Below, in pieces: positions 23,830 to 36,039 of a stretch of DNA of 64,000 bases (its first letter is position 1; each line of letters opens with the position of its first letter). The stretch is from Limonium bicolor (Eukaryota; Streptophyta; Magnoliopsida; Caryophyllales; Plumbaginaceae): NCBI GenBank assembly GCA_023374045.1, contig CM041780.1, forward strand, positions 168,698,085 to 168,762,084, given 5' to 3'. Position numbers and translations under genes: made by a program. A model generated the notes under the pieces. The model saw only the letters and a program-made list of their open reading frames with translations, was not told the origin of the DNA and searched no databases.

Positions 23830-24777
23830 CACCTCTAGCCTGTGGACACTGGGCAATGCAGTGGTCTAGCGAACCACACTTAAAGCATGCCCGGACTTCC
23901 TGTAGCACTCCCGTCCTGGGTGGAAACGATCACACTTGGCACACTTCTCCACAGCAGGAGATGCTGATGAAGAAGAACCCCGGTCTCCTCTGTACTTCTT
24001 CTTCTGAGAAGAATGCTGCTCACGCCTCTCGGGCTCCTCCACACGACCCTTCCTCTTCTGGTCTTTGCCCTTATCGGGCCTCTGGTCCTTCTTCTCATAC
24101 CGCTGCCTAGCCTGCAGCTCAGACTCCACAACCAACGCCACATCAGCTACGTCCCTGAAGGTCTTGTGGCGAAAAGGTGCCACAGCAGCTCGAATATCAC
24201 CCCTCAAACCAGCCTCAAACTTCCTAGCCTTCCGGTTATCATCCGGCTCAGGCACAAACTTAGAAAGGGAGATAAACTTACGCACGTACTCATCCACTGA
24301 CATCTCCTTCGTCTGATGAAGCCTCCCATACTCAACTATCTTCTGATCCCTGAAGACATCGGGATAGAACTGCTGATTGAAGCAGCCCCTGAACTGCTCC
24401 CATGTCCATGGGTGGGGGTACTTCCCTTCAACTGTCTTCCACCACTCCTTTGCTTCAGACTGAAACATGAAAGTAGCGAATCCAACCTTCTGATCCTCCT
24501 CACATCCCATGACCCTCAGCAAATCCTCAATCGCAGTGATCCAGTGGCTCGCCTCCTGGGGTCACCACTAGCATCAAAAGAAGGCGGCGTTCAGCTTCAG
24601 GAACTCCTGAAGCGCCTTCACATTGCTGCCCCCCGTGTTACCGGCTCCTGTCGCCTGGCCAGCAGTGGTCCCTACGGTCTGCAGCACCTGAGTCACCACC
24701 TGCTGCACAATCTCTGCAATGTCCCCCTGAGGAGCATTGCCTGAAGCTTCACCACGTCCTGCACGTCGGGGAGGCAT
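23830..24777 (-). pseudogene. gag of Tekay-type element (capsid, two zinc knuckles)
   Basis: The start ATG at 24777 opens MPPRRAGRGEASGNAPQ. The frame is lost for about 50 bp near 24545-24575 by two indels that cancel. It then runs through the Gag core (FMFQSEAKEWWKTVEGKY, WEQFRGCFNQQFYP, SVDEYVRKFISLSKFVP) and a basic linker to a first knuckle CAKCDRFHPGREC. A second knuckle CFKCGSLDHCIAQC follows in another frame at about 23835-23880. Two knuckles of these types are usual for this lineage. It would form the virus-like particle and bind the genomic RNA. Confidence 0.88.
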
Positions 24778-24886
24778 ACTGAAGATACAAACACCAAGAT
24801 TGATCAGAAACCATCAAGCATCAAACAGCAGACCTTTCAGACACCCACGCATGCAGACAAAACCCCACAAACACCAAAGAACGAGC

Positions 24887-24904
24887 AACCTGGCTCTGAT
24901 ACCA
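24887..24904 (-). promoter_or_regulatory. Primer-binding site of Tekay-type element
   Basis: The minus strand reads TGGTATCAGAGCCAGGTT, 5 bases inside the 5' LTR. It is complementary to initiator tRNA-Met. Confidence 0.9.
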
Positions 24905-24909
24905 CTAAA

Positions 24910-26882
24910 TGTAACGACCCCAAAACCGGCCTAGGAGTTAGGGCCGTTACACGCCGCGAGTCCACTACCTAACGTCGCAAGGCTCTAAGCAAAACAATTC
25001 CCAAAAACCAAATAACGAACTTGCATAAATACGAAAGGAGTTTACAAGATCTAAACACTAATAAGTCAAATACAAAGAAAGGCCCAAAGGCTCCAAAGGC
25101 TACACAAAGCTCTAAAGCGTCCAACGCGCAAAGTAAACAAAGTCTAAAGAGGCATAAGGTAAACGAAGCTCCAGAAGGGGACAAGAGAGAAGATCCCACG
25201 AGCTCAATCTGCAACAAAGTAAAGGGGTGAGCTAAACAGCCCAGCAAGCAGAGACTTCCTCAAGGAAGCCCACTCAAAACAGAAGCAGCAGAATAACTTA
25301 TAATAGAGGAGAAGGCGAGAGGAGAAGTCATTATAAACAGTCAGAAAGGAAACGCAAAACAGAAGCAGAGCAGACATCACTTCAAATCATAGTCGGACTT
25401 TCAGAACAGATACAGAAAGTGGGACACTAGTAACCAGCTAACACAACAGAAGGACTCACATAATGTCCTATGGATCCGAAGATCCCACAACAGAAGCCGT
25501 AGAGACAGCTAACAGACCCGTCGGTCAAATAACGTCCTAAGGGAGGCCCTAAGGAGTATAAACAGAAGGAATTCCTACGCATGCTACGGGGCTACGGCGC
25601 GACCCGTATCCAAGGCTCAGAAAAAAGTAACTAGGTCCCAAAACCAAAGCTCACAAAACAGATCTTAAGTGCATGGAAATGCATATAACAACATAAGAAG
25701 CTTGTACACAGATAGGGGAATCCAACCCCGCAAACGGAACTCAAAACAGAGCTAAAACAGAGAAGTTATGCTCAAAACAGTGGCATGTCCGAACTTGCGT
25801 CCGACCCTGCAAGTTCAGACAGAGGCCAAGAATCAGAGGTTGGGAAAACGTCGATGTCCGAACTTATGTCCGGACGTCTAAGTTCGGACGTAAGTCGAAA
25901 GCAGAAGCCAGAGCAAACCTCGTGTCCGAACTTGCGTCCGACCCTGCAAGTTCGGACACATGACGAAACTCATTTCCGAAAACCGTCCTCGCATCGAGTC
26001 CGAACTTACATGTCCGGACCGATGTTTGGATACTTCAAAATCCCGAAAATTAAAACACGCCCTAAGCACTGTCCGAACCTACATGTTCGGACACAAGTCC
26101 GGACGGGGCAAAACTGGCGAAAATCAGAACGAACAGACGCGCGGAGAACCACCAAAATCAACACAAACTCACCCAAAATCCACAGAATTGTAAATCAGTT
26201 CCCTCGGGGGTTTAGCCAATCGATTAACAACACAAAACGAGGAGAAAACACGCAAGCAACACACCAAACAGATCCGAAACAGAAATCACAAGCAATCCCC
26301 GAGGGTGAGCAAACAACCCCGATTCCATCCCCCACTTACATCAATTCGCAGAGGAGATTACACCGGTCTGCAGCAGCGAACGATCCTGACAACGCAGCGA
26401 TCCCCAAACAGCAAAACAACCACTGAATTCAGCACAACCGAGCACCCAAAAATTAGAAAACTGCACTCTCCGAAACAGCCACAACACAACTACCAAAACA
26501 CAAATTCACCAACCTGAACACGCAGAGGAGTGAGCCGAACAGCAGCAGCAGAAATCGGCGCAAAAATCTGACAGAAGCAGCAACAATTCTCACCAGAATT
26601 CACCAAGCACACAAGGGGGAGAAGAGAGGAAGAACGTAGAAACTGTCGAGAGAAAGAGCGCAGTCTTCAGAGTAGATCGTGAATTGTAAATGCAAAAATA
26701 AAAGACTGATCTTCCTTAATAAGTCTTACCAAATAAAAGAGAGGGGAATGACCTCCTTGCCCCCATCTTTTAATTCAATGCCTCCAACGTCCCCTCTACT
26801 AAACAAAGCACACATAGCGTAACTTAAATTAATAACATTGTTATGTCATGAAATCTGAAAAACGAAAATACGGAGTATTACA
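24910..26882 (-). repeat. 5' LTR of Tekay-type element
   Basis: 1973 bp, with the same ends as 18295-20258. It carries the second copy of the palindromic array (modules at 25786, 25855, 25923, 25997 and 26070). A plus-strand 213-codon frame at 25785-26426 is only a read through these repeats. Confidence 0.92.
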
Positions 26883-26887
26883 AGAAC

Positions 26888-28181
26888 TCCCCCGGATTTT
26901 GTTAATGCAGGAGGAACGACCCCCACTTAAGTTTTTATCAAGTAGCGTATCTAGGTTGCAATATCCACATGAAGCATACATCTGAAAGAACGATACTAAA
27001 AGCAACCATAAACTACAAATGGAGTTATAGATTAGCAAAAACAAAATCAGGAAATAAACTACAAAAGAAAACGTAACACTGGGTTGCCTCTCACCTAGTT
27101 GCCCTTCTTAATGTCTTTGGCTAGACCATACCCTTGAGTTCATCTAGGATTGAATATGAATGTCGATATGGGCAGCAGAGGGTGGGTGGCACGGGCATCA
27201 TATATCTTCATAGAACTCCCCCGATCAAACGGAAAGGTAACCTCAACACTTCAAATGTGAAAGTGTAAACTCCACCGATCATGCATTAGGTGGTCATGTT
27301 TAGGTGGGTGATCCTTGACATGAGGATCAAAATTTCGCATGTTCTCCTTCTCAAGTCCAAAGATGTATACATCCTTGTCATCTGGTGGAAGCTCAAAGGA
27401 GGAACCTGTAGGAAAAATAACTTCAGTTGGAGTCAAGGGCTCCTTGATGTCAATTAGGTAGCTCTGCTCTGATGACTCATCAACCAGTGCAGAAAGTAGG
27501 TCAACTGGAAGACTCTCTGGCTCATGTACGGTGGAGAAGGAATATACTAGGTAGCTCCACGAATTAGATTATTCTCTAACTCAGTAGCTTCACTAATTCG
27601 CTCAATCCATAGCTCTGGCCTCTCCATGATCTCCACCTCAGGTGTGTTTGCAACTTCAGGGATCGTAGGATCAAGCTACGTATCACTCCACACAGCTACT
27701 ATAGTGGGTTTTTCTACCTCATGAATCAGTTCACATTCAAGCATTCGTGATACTTCAGCTAGTTGGGCTAGAACTCTCGCATTACTCTCCTGATGCTCCT
27801 TAATGAGGATCTCATGCCTATCGGAATTTGATTCGAAAGATGATTTAAAATCTACAACTGCAGCTTCCAATGTAGAGATATTACCCTGACATTATGAACT
27901 CTCATGATTCCCTCCACACGTCTGGCAAATAACCCATTAGTTGTAATACTATGCAGCGTATTAATGTTCAGGAGATGGTCGTGCTTGGGGAGGGCAAGAC
28001 GATACAAAATCTCTTATGGCATCCTTAATTCTATAAGAGAAAGGACGGTAACCACACCCGTGATCACCTCCACACCTTTCACATGCAACCCACTGGTTGT
28101 AGTATCCAGGCCAACCTCCTAGCGGTTTGTAATATCCAGCCATCAAATCAAAGTACCTCAAAGAAAAGAAAAAAAGACAAG
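26888..28181 (-). mobile_element. Host element: internal part with gag relic
   Basis: This is the host sequence between the Tekay-type insertion (left) and the Sirevirus insertion (right). The first 350 bp are non-coding and include ACTGGGTTGCCTCTCACC, a phrase I associate with leaders and tails of plant gag-only elements. The rest is the gag relic described separately. No pol was found anywhere in the host element. Confidence 0.45.
27251..28176 (-). pseudogene. Degenerate gag-like ORF of host element
   Basis: Minus-strand fragments follow one another in different frames: DLMAGYYKPLGGWPGYYNQW and CERCGGDHGCGYRPF (28122 down to about 27990), then FKSSFESNSDRHEILIKEHQ and ARVLAQLAEVSRMLECEL (27870-27676), then MTPTEVIFPTGSSFELP (27436-27251). 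The glycine/tyrosine-rich part plus the heptad-like stretch resembles the C-terminal half of gag in plant gag-only and Tat-like elements. Stops and frameshifts break it, and the Sirevirus insertion cuts it at 28181. I do not recognise a conserved capsid core. Confidence 0.45.
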
Positions 28182-28769
28182 TGTAAATGTATGTGCGCCA
28201 TACATACTTGAGGTTTTTGATGTGTGACAACCATGCGGAACCAGTCTTGTACTCAGCATATAGTTTTCCGGTAGAATCCCCATGGACGTCAAACAGAAAC
28301 GGGCTCGCTCATGTGACATCAGATATTATTATAATATCAAGCTGTTAAGATTCGCCCTATTTTATCTCCTCTGTTATAGTTAAACGCTATCAATACTATA
28401 ATAGTGCGTGAGATTAGTTTAGCGTAATTCTGGGAATTTCCCATGTATATATATACTTGTATAGATATAGTTTAGGGTTATGCTTTGGGGAACATAGAAC
28501 AGTACATCATCCCTTACGGCAAGACCCCTTTTGCAGAGTGAGAACGAGTGCATCTCTCCATTAGAACCAGTGTGTTTATCATTCAAAGAGTGATAGGTGA
28601 TAGTGTGATTGTTCAAGGTGTTGAACAGATCAGGTGAGGAGTTTTTCATGTTATTAATATATATTAGTAACTGAGTTTTCTTCTATACGGGATTGCAATC
28701 TGTCAAGTTATCATTACAAATAACTCAGTACAAGTCTGAGTATACTAGAGGTCACATTACGAACTGTCA
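28182..28769 (+). repeat. 5' LTR of Sirevirus-like element
   Basis: 588 bp, TGTAAATGTATG...GAACTGTCA, paired with 36178-36762. A TATA-like run lies at 28446-28455. Confidence 0.93.
28446..28455 (+). promoter_or_regulatory. TATA-like box in Sirevirus LTR
   Basis: TATATATATA lies 265 bp into the LTR, ahead of a moderately GC-rich stretch that could hold the transcription start. An identical run occurs in the 3' LTR at 36441-36450. Assigned on position and composition only. Confidence 0.45.
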
Positions 28770-28771
28770 AG

Positions 28772-28789
28772 TGGTATCAGAGCAGGTTA
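28772..28789 (+). promoter_or_regulatory. Primer-binding site of Sirevirus-like element
   Basis: TGGTATCAGAGCAGGTTA follows the 5' LTR after two bases. It matches initiator tRNA-Met. Confidence 0.9.
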
Positions 28790-28828
28790 CCTTGGCTCGA
28801 GGCTAACGCTTCAAGGTAGATCGCGAAG

Positions 28829-30496
28829 ATGAGTTCGTACAATGTCAAGGCTCCCAAGTTAACCAAGCTAAACTACTCTAAATGGTGCGAGCAGATGGAG
28901 GCTCAACTAATGTCCGTCGATTACAAAGTTTGGAAGGTAGTTACTAAGGGCGATTTTAAACCCACTGTCACTGTAGAAGGGAAGGTTCAGGACAAGCCTG
29001 AAGAACAATGGACAGAGGATGACGAGAAGTTACTTAGCAAGAATAAACAAGCCTTGCGAATCCTAGTGTCGTCTCTCTCAGATGAAGATCAAGGAAGAGT
29101 TCTTGGTATTCAAACAGCAAAAGGTGTGTGGGATTTTCTTAAGATAGCATATCAAGGTACTGAATCTATTCGAAAAGCAAAGGAGAAACAGTATAAGAGG
29201 GAATTTAATAACTTTAAGATGGCTGAAGGAGAAACGTTGGTTGCTGCGATTGAGAGGTTCAATCAGATCTTAATTGAAATCAAGACAGTAGGAGCATCTC
29301 TTACAAGTGAACAAACCAATGAGAGGTTCTTGGAATCGCTCACTAAAGACTGGTTGAATTACACCTCTATGTTGGAGAAGATGGATAAAGTTTCATCAGT
29401 TTCTTTTGAGGAACTGTGTTCGGATTTAATCGTCCATGAAAGCAAGATGAAAGAACAGTCACTAGATGGTGTCTCTTTGGAAAGAAAAGATCTCGCTCTT
29501 AAGGCAAAGAAGATAGCAGACAACACGGACTGGGAGTTAGATGATGATTTCGATACAGAGATAAACCTACTGGCTCAAGGTTTGAAGAGAATTATGAGCA
29601 GAAAGAGGGGTGGATTTCAGGGATCAAGCAGTAACCGACGCGATCTAGATATGAGTAAGGTGGAGTGTTTCCGGTGTCATAAGCTAGGTCATATGTTAAA
29701 GGATTGTCCTTTATCGTCAAAACCGCCACAGTATAGAACTCGAGATTCTCGCATGGCTGCTGCAGCATGGGGCGAAGAAGAAGAAGAGTCAGCACCGGCT
29801 GAGAAAGTTGAGGCGCATTATTGTATGACGGCAATCCATCGATCTCACACTGATGAATTAGCATATGATGAATCAATGTGTCTGGTTGCAAAAGACAAGG
29901 AGCATCACTCTCTTGTGGGAGAGCAGGTAAGTTTTCTTAACTTCAATAGTATAGGTAGAGAGTCTTCAAAAGATCAAATTTTTAAGGCTTTGACGGCTGC
30001 TTTATTAGAAATTGGAGTTTTAAAAGGAAAACTTGATGATGCTAGTAGCAAAGAATATCAAATACAGCAACTAGAACAGGAGATAAACGAGTTGAAAGCA
30101 AAAAATAAGGAGTTAGCGGAAAAGCTGGTAGAAAGTTCATCCAAGGTATTACAATCTACATTTACTTCATCAGTTAAAAGTAAGTTGAGTTCAATACCTG
30201 AGTGGGCAGAAAAGGAAATTCAACTACTTAAAGCTGATAATGAATGGATTCGTCAGGATAATGCTGATCTCCAGAAACAATGTGATACTCTTGATAGAAG
30301 ATTAAACATCATTAATCTAGAAAATCCTTCATGGCACACAGGAAAAATCAAACTTCATGAAATTGTTAAGAAACCAAATAAAAATCGAGGTGGACTAGGA
30401 TTCTGTGGAGTTGAAGCTGATTTAAGACCAAAGAAGCAATATACACAAACTAAAACTATTCCGGCAAAAACCGATTCTCAGCTGGTCCAGCGGTAA
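28829..30496 (+). CDS. Gag protein of Sirevirus-like element (555 aa frame)
   Basis: Encodes the capsid/nucleocapsid precursor. It starts at the first ATG after the primer site (MSSYNVKAPKLTKLNYSKW, the usual copia gag opening with its L-x-x-x-N-Y-x-x-W block). The UBN2-like core follows, with VWDFLKIAYQGTESIRKAK and FNNFKMAEGETLVAAIERF. A CCHC knuckle CFRCHKLGHMLKDC is at residues 280-293. A heptad-rich coiled coil (IQQLEQEINELKAKNKELAE) lies at about residues 410-440. The length and coiled coil fit Sirevirus gag. The frame ends at a stop at 30494. Directly after, in another frame, CSYCHILGHHINSC (30502-30545) is a second knuckle, so the natural protein probably continued. Confidence 0.88.
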   Translation: MSSYNVKAPKLTKLNYSKWCEQMEAQLMSVDYKVWKVVTKGDFKPTVTVEGKVQDKPEEQWTEDDEKLLSKNKQALRILVSSLSDEDQGRVLGIQTAKGVWDFLKIAYQGTESIRKAKEKQYKREFNNFKMAEGETLVAAIERFNQILIEIKTVGASLTSEQTNERFLESLTKDWLNYTSMLEKMDKVSSVSFEELCSDLIVHESKMKEQSLDGVSLERKDLALKAKKIADNTDWELDDDFDTEINLLAQGLKRIMSRKRGGFQGSSSNRRDLDMSKVECFRCHKLGHMLKDCPLSSKPPQYRTRDSRMAAAAWGEEEEESAPAEKVEAHYCMTAIHRSHTDELAYDESMCLVAKDKEHHSLVGEQVSFLNFNSIGRESSKDQIFKALTAALLEIGVLKGKLDDASSKEYQIQQLEQEINELKAKNKELAEKLVESSSKVLQSTFTSSVKSKLSSIPEWAEKEIQLLKADNEWIRQDNADLQKQCDTLDRRLNIINLENPSWHTGKIKLHEIVKKPNKNRGGLGFCGVEADLRPKKQYTQTKTIPAKTDSQLVQR

Positions 30497-30498
30497 TA

Positions 30499-31978
30499 GA
30501 GTGTAGTTATTGCCATATCCTTGGACATCATATTAATTCATGTTTTAAATTACAACGGAAAACGCTAGAGATTCCGTTACTCATTCTGTTAGATATGCTA
30601 GTATGTATTCTCGTCGACCCAAACAGCAATGGGTCCCTAAATGTTATTGATTCCTTTCTTTTATGTGCCAGGACTGCGCTGACGGGGCCAACATTTGGCT
30701 TATGGATAGCGGGTGTTCTCGGCATATGACTGGAGACCATACGTTGTTTCGAGAATTTGAGAGTTTACATGGAGGTTTCGTGACTTTTGGGAATAATGGA
30801 AAGGGACAGATTATTGCTATTGGCACAGTTGGACATCAGGGGAATGTTGAAGATGTGTGTCTGGTGGATGGATTAGAGCACAATCTACTGAGTGTATCAC
30901 AAGTATGCGATAAGGGTCTATCTGCAATCACCTTTGACTCTTATGGATTCGTTGTCACAGATTTAACAACAGGTGCATCACTTTTACAAGGATACCGCAG
31001 AGGCAATCTTTATTTAGTGGATGTGGATGATCAAGGACTGGATGCTACCTGTCTCACTGCTGCCACAGAAACTGCTAATTTATGGCATCAACGTCTTGGT
31101 CATGCTCACATACGCCTGCTCAATAAATTACGAACTCAACACCTTGTTGAAGGATTACCATCATCAGTTCTTCAAGAAGATTCTCCTTGTGGCGCTTGTC
31201 AGCTTAATAAACAGACACGTTCAGCACATGTTCCTAAATCTGTGGTCTCTACCACTACCGTGCTAGAATTGGTGCATATGGATTTAGTTGGACCTATGCG
31301 CACCATGACCAGGGCTGGGAAGAAATATATTTTTGTTTTGGTTGATGATTATTCTCGCTTCACCTGGATTTATTTACTTCATGCTAAGGCAGATACTTTC
31401 AATCGGTTTAAAGAGTTTTGTGTACAGATGCAGCGACAATTGGGGTTTCCTCTACGTACTATACGTTCAGACAATGGCACAGAATTTGTCAATCAGCAGT
31501 TTCGACAGTTCTGCACTGATCAAGGTATCACCCATACTTTTTCATCAGTACGTACACCTCAGCAGAATGGTGTTGTGGAACGAAAGAATCATACATTAGT
31601 TGAGATGGCACGAACAATGCTTAATGCTAGCGGGTTAGCACCTAGTTTCTGGGGAGAGGCAGTTAACACGGCGTGCTATATTCTCAACAGGGCACTTATC
31701 AGGCCTATGCTCAATCAAACTCCATATCAGCTGGTTAAGGGACGACCTCCAACAATTGGATACTTTAGGGTATTTGGGTGTAGATGTTTCATTTTACACA
31801 TGGTAAACTCCACACACTGGAAAGCTTGACCCCAGAGGGGATGAAGGAGTGTTCTTGGGGTACTCTACTACTAGTAAGGTGTACCGGGTGTTTAACAAGC
31901 GTACTCTTGTCGTGGAGGAATCATCATATGTACGATTTGATGAAAAGAATTTTGTTTTCGGGATCCACAGAATATTGA
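30499..31978 (+). pseudogene. Second knuckle, protease and integrase of copia pol
   Basis: A second CCHC knuckle at 30502-30545 is followed, after a frame change, by the 388-codon frame 30663-31829. That frame holds the protease site LMDSGCSRHMTGD, the integrase zinc finger (LWHQRLGHAHIRLLNKL ... CGACQLNKQ) and the catalytic core with VHMDLVGPM, DDYSRFTWIYLL, SDNGTEF and TPQQNGVVERKNHTL. It stops at 31829. The next block (VFLGYSTTSKVYRVFNKRT, then VVEESSYVRFDEKNF) continues in another frame to about 31960. All catalytic residues are visible. Confidence 0.88.
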
Positions 31979-32099
31979 GTCGGAGTTAACTGTCAATGAT
32001 TCAGACGATTCAGATTCGGATTCACCATCTCCATCCATTCAAGATTCTCCTCTTACCTCACACACAGAACCTCATTCTGATTCATCCACTGCGTTACCA

Positions 32100-33861
32100 T
32101 TGTCTTCTGACAATTCGGATAGCTCATCCATGCAAGTTGAAACTTCTGCAACAGACAATTCTGCATCAACTGGAGATCCAAGTTCTCAATCTGATGATAC
32201 CACAACTCCTCCTACGATTTCTTCTCGTCGGGCTCCTGGAGTTTCGTTAGATAATCTCATCTCAGACTTGAACTCTGGTCGCGTTACTCGTCACTCACTT
32301 CGAAACTATTGTGCTCATGAGGGTTTTCTGTCCAGTATTGAGCCCCGTAATATAAAGGAGGCCCTTACTACTCTGATTGGATACTAGCTATGCAGGAGGA
32401 ACTAAATGAGTTTAAACGGAATGACGTCTGGACATTAGTACCTCGGCCAAGTCATCAGGAGGTGATAGGTACACGGTGGGTTTATCGCAACAAACTTGAT
32501 GCAAATGGACATGTCGCACGCAATAAGGCTCGCTTGGTTGTTCAGGGGTATAACCAACGAGAGGGTATTGATTATGATGAGACTTATGCACCAGTTGCCC
32601 GTTTAGAAGCTATCCGGATGTTGATTGCTTTCGCTGCTCACAGGCGTTTCCTTTGTATCAAATGGATGTTAAATGTGCGTTTCTCAATGGTTACATTGAT
32701 AAGGAAGTTTATGTTGCTCAACCTCCGAGCTTTGCTGATCAGTCCAGACCTGACGATGTCTATTTACTAAAGAAATCCGTCTATGGGTTAAAACAAGCAC
32801 CGAGGGTCTGGTACGCGCGTCTACTTCTTATCTTCTTCAGCAAGGTTTTACACGGGGAAAAGTGGACTGCACGCTCTTCCTCAAGTTCCAGGATTCTGAT
32901 CTTTTGTTAGTTCAGATCTATGTAGATGATATCGTTTTGGTTCTTCCTGTCCCTTGTTGTCTAAATCGTTTGAGACGGTAATGAATAAGGAATTCTCTAT
33001 GAGCAGTATGGGTGAACTCACCTTTTCTTAGGGTTGCAGGTTCGCCAAACTCAGACTCACACATTTGTCTGGCAAGGAAAATATACAATTGAACTTCTAT
33101 CCAAATTTGGGTTTGATTCCGCTAAATCACTTGCCACACCCATGTCAAATGTTCTTAAACTTGGATCTGAGACGCATGCTGAACCCACTGACCCTACTGC
33201 GTATAGAGCTATGATTGGATCACTGATGTATCTCACTGCCAGCAGACCTGATATCCTTTACAGTGTTTGCTATTGTGCTCGATTTCAGGCTGATCCAAGA
33301 GTTCCACATCTTCAGGCTGTCAAACGAATTTTCCGTTACTTAAAAGGCACTCCTAACTTGGGATTGGTTTATCGAGTTGGATCTTCCTTCACCCTCCAGG
33401 CTTACACTGACGCTGATTTTGGAGGCTCACTTACAGATCGCAAGAGTACATCTGGTTGTGCTCAGCTTCTGGGTACTAGTCTGGTGTCCTGGTTCTCTAA
33501 AAAGCAGTCCTCAGTTGCTTTATCCACCACGGAAGCTGAATATATTGCTGCTGCTGCTTGTTGTGCTCAGGTTCTTTGGCTCCAATATCAACTTGAAGAT
33601 TATGGTATGCCTCAATCACCTATCCCGATTTACTGCGACAATCAGTCTACCATTGCTTTATCCAAGAACCCAGTTCAACACTCCCGAACCAAACATATCG
33701 AAATTCGCCATCACTTTCTTCGGGATCAAGTCGAAAAAGGAACAGTGGAATTGCGTCATTGTTCCACGGACGAGCAGTTGGCAGACATTTTTACTAAACC
33801 ACTTCCTCGCGAAATTTTCCATCATCTCAGTTTAGCACTGGGCATGGTTAATGTTGATTAA
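32100..33861 (+). pseudogene. Reverse transcriptase and RNase H of copia pol
   Basis: A serine-rich linker (32100-32387) leads to the polymerase: [48 protein letters not shown] (32390-32650). After a frame change it reads [19 protein letters not shown] and KKSVYGLKQAPRVWY (32653-32815). After another it reads the catalytic IYVDDIVLV near 32930. The final 275-codon frame (33034-33861) has MYLTASRPDILYSV, YTDADFGGS, SKKQSSVALSTTEAEY, TKHIEIRHHFLRD and ADIFTKPL, i.e. the connection and complete RNase H. At least three indels disable it. Confidence 0.9.
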
Positions 33862-34238
33862 GGTCCACTTCTTTTATTTTCTGTGTTTTTTCTCTTTTGT
33901 GTACAAACGTGGTACTAGATTTGAGTGGAGTTTGTTTTTCATATATATACATTCGTGAGGATTCCGTAGATTATTGTGGAACATGTTTTAGATGATCTGG
34001 ATCAAGGTTATCGTGGGAACGTTTTTTATGTTACTGATTTTATATGGGCCAAATATTTCTCCACGTTCTTTTGAATTGTTGTCCACTCCGACTACCTATT
34101 TACCCACGTTTGTCAGCTTTTCTTGCTTGTCAGTCTTATTCTCGTCTCATCTGTTGCGTTCTTTTTCAAAATCCCTGCACTCTACTGGTTGCCTGTCATC
34201 TCTCTTTCTTGCTCTCTCTACTGGTTGCGTTCTTCGCC

Positions 34239-35758
34239 ATGGACATTGTTCCGTATGACCCTGTTTTCGCTTATCTCCAGCTTCTTTCTCTCCCCGTTCC
34301 GGATTTTCTTGGTTCACCACCACCGACTATTTCCATCACCTCCGATTTGCTCCCCATGCAGCCTGAATACCATATTCCCCTTGCTGTTGAATATCCTCCG
34401 CTTCTTTTGCCCATGCCACCCCCTACCCAAGATTCTTCATCTAAGAAGTGTGCCGATGATTTCCCCTCCTGTGATGTTCCTTTTGATGACTCTCCGGTTT
34501 CTGATTCTTTGCCTGCCTCACCACCATCAGCACCACAAAACCCATCTCCTCCTCGCCGAAACCCTAGGTCACGGACTCGCCCTTCTCGGGCTGCTGTTCT
34601 TCGTCGTCGCCAAACTCTTCGGCCACGTTGTTCTCAGCCTCCTCAGCCCTCATCTACTCCGTCGCACCCTGATGTTCTTTCGGATGATGATGTGCCGTTG
34701 TCAGTCTTGCGCCAACGCAAGCGTTCCGTTGTGCATGCTCAGACAGCGTCTTCTTCAAAGCGTCCTCGCCGTGGGTCTCCAGTGTCAAGCTCTTCAGCTA
34801 CTAGGTCGGTTGCCTCCTCTGGTTCTTCCTCGACTAATTCTGCCTGGTCTGGTCATTCCTTTCCCTGTTTTCCTGCTTTTAAGTCTGAGATTCGTAATGC
34901 CCATATCGTTGTGGGAAAACGGGTGGATTGTGTTTGGCTGCGCAAGAATAAATTATCCAATATTGCTAGTTGCCTTTCAGCACAGGGCTGGTCATCTGTG
35001 TTTGCATTGGGTACGCGAATATATGGGAGCCTGTTAAAGAATTTTACAAGAATCTTCAATTTGTGGATGAATATTTGCTTCGGACTACAGTTAGGGGAGT
35101 GGTTATTGAGTTAACACCTGATGTGATTGGCATGATTTTGGATGTTCCCGTAGCCGGTGTTAAAACCTTTTCTCGTGAAATCAATACTTTTGCTCCATCT
35201 CAGAAGGATGAGGACCTTTTTGGTTTCTTTGGGATTGAACCAGAAACCCGCAAGATTCGGTCTGCTCCTCAGCGGCAACTAGATGTGCTTGGACGGTTGC
35301 TCCATATTTGGTTTATCAAGGCGTTGCTCCCCGAAATGATCAACGTGGGACAGTTACCTTCATGGACATCTGTTTGATGTGGTGCCTCATTCAGAAGAAT
35401 CCTGTTAGCTTGCCTCATTTCATGTTGTTCCATATCCATCATGCCATCACCCAGTGTACCTCTTCCCTGCCATATGCTCCATGGTTGACTAAGATATTCC
35501 AGTATTTCTCAGTTGATTTCTACTGAATCTGCCAAGGTTTTGGATCATAATCACGAGCTTTCCCAGACCACTCTGTCTAAGATGGGTCTTGCACTGGCCG
35601 GGAATATTTGGGTAGTAAAACAGCCTCCGAAGGTTGTTTCAGGCGTTTCTGAGCATCTCAGTACACTTCCGCAACAATTGGATAACATTTTGTCTCTCAT
35701 CAAGGAGATTGATGCTCGCTTGGCACGTCTTGAAGCTCATCTGGGGGTGCGACGTTAG
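34239..35758 (+). pseudogene. Envelope-like / plant transposon-domain ORF downstream of pol
   Basis: An ATG at 34239 (MDIVPYDPVFAYLQLL) opens a proline- and serine-rich frame with a basic cluster (SSKRPRRG). A conserved region follows in another frame: WEPVKEFYKNLQFVDEYL and VRGVVIELTPDVIGMILDVP (about 35010-35150). A third frame adds PHFMLFHIHHAITQ (about 35410-35450), and the tail (35513-35758) ends in a short heptad stretch, LIKEIDARLARLEAHL. The middle part resembles the 'putative plant transposon protein' domain found in the extra ORF of Sireviruses and some gypsy elements. Membrane segments are not evident, so a true envelope role is unproven. Three frame changes break it. Confidence 0.65.
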
Positions 35759-36039
35759 ACCGTTTTCCTGTCCTTGGCCCTGTCCAGCCCATTGTCCTGT
35801 TGTCTCCTATTCTGCTATCGTTGTTTGCCGTTAAACCGTTGTTGTCTGTTTCTGAATTTGTGCGTTTCAGACTCTTTTTTGGTTCCCTGTTGCTGGGTCG
35901 TTGTTTCTTTATTGTTCCCTTTATGTCACTATCTGGAACTCTTTCCCGCTATTAACGTTGTATAAAATGCTATTTCATGTTCCACGGTATATCTTTTTCA
36001 CATTCGTGAGTTTCTAGGCCCGTACCATTTTTGATTGCG

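Larger units (their letters stand above)
18295..26882 (-). mobile_element. Ty3/gypsy chromovirus (Tekay/Del type), nearly full length
   Basis: An 8.6-kb element with LTRs at 18295-20258 and 24910-26882 and a perfect 5-bp target duplication AGAAC (18290-18294 and 26883-26887). Gene order on the minus strand is gag, protease, reverse transcriptase, RNase H, integrase and chromodomain, as in Metaviridae. The C-terminal chromodomain and two-knuckle gag place it in the Tekay/Del lineage. LTRs differ mostly by small indels, so insertion was recent. All coding frames are interrupted, so this copy looks inactive unless the indels are sequence errors. It is inserted into the host element described at 16584-18294. 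Confidence 0.92.

Noticed and set aside
25785..26426. 213-codon plus-strand frame in the Tekay LTR (and similar frames at 52294-52838, 56205-56737, 19290-19562)
   Set aside because: They translate the palindromic arrays; the frames lie in non-coding LTR sequence, differ between the two LTR copies and have repeat-driven composition.
29592..29891. 99-codon minus-strand frame
   Set aside because: Antisense shadow of the copia gag.
34123..35037. 304-codon leucine-rich frame
   Set aside because: Overlaps the Pro/Ser-rich envelope-like frame in another phase; its composition is a by-product of T-rich codons and it has no domain.
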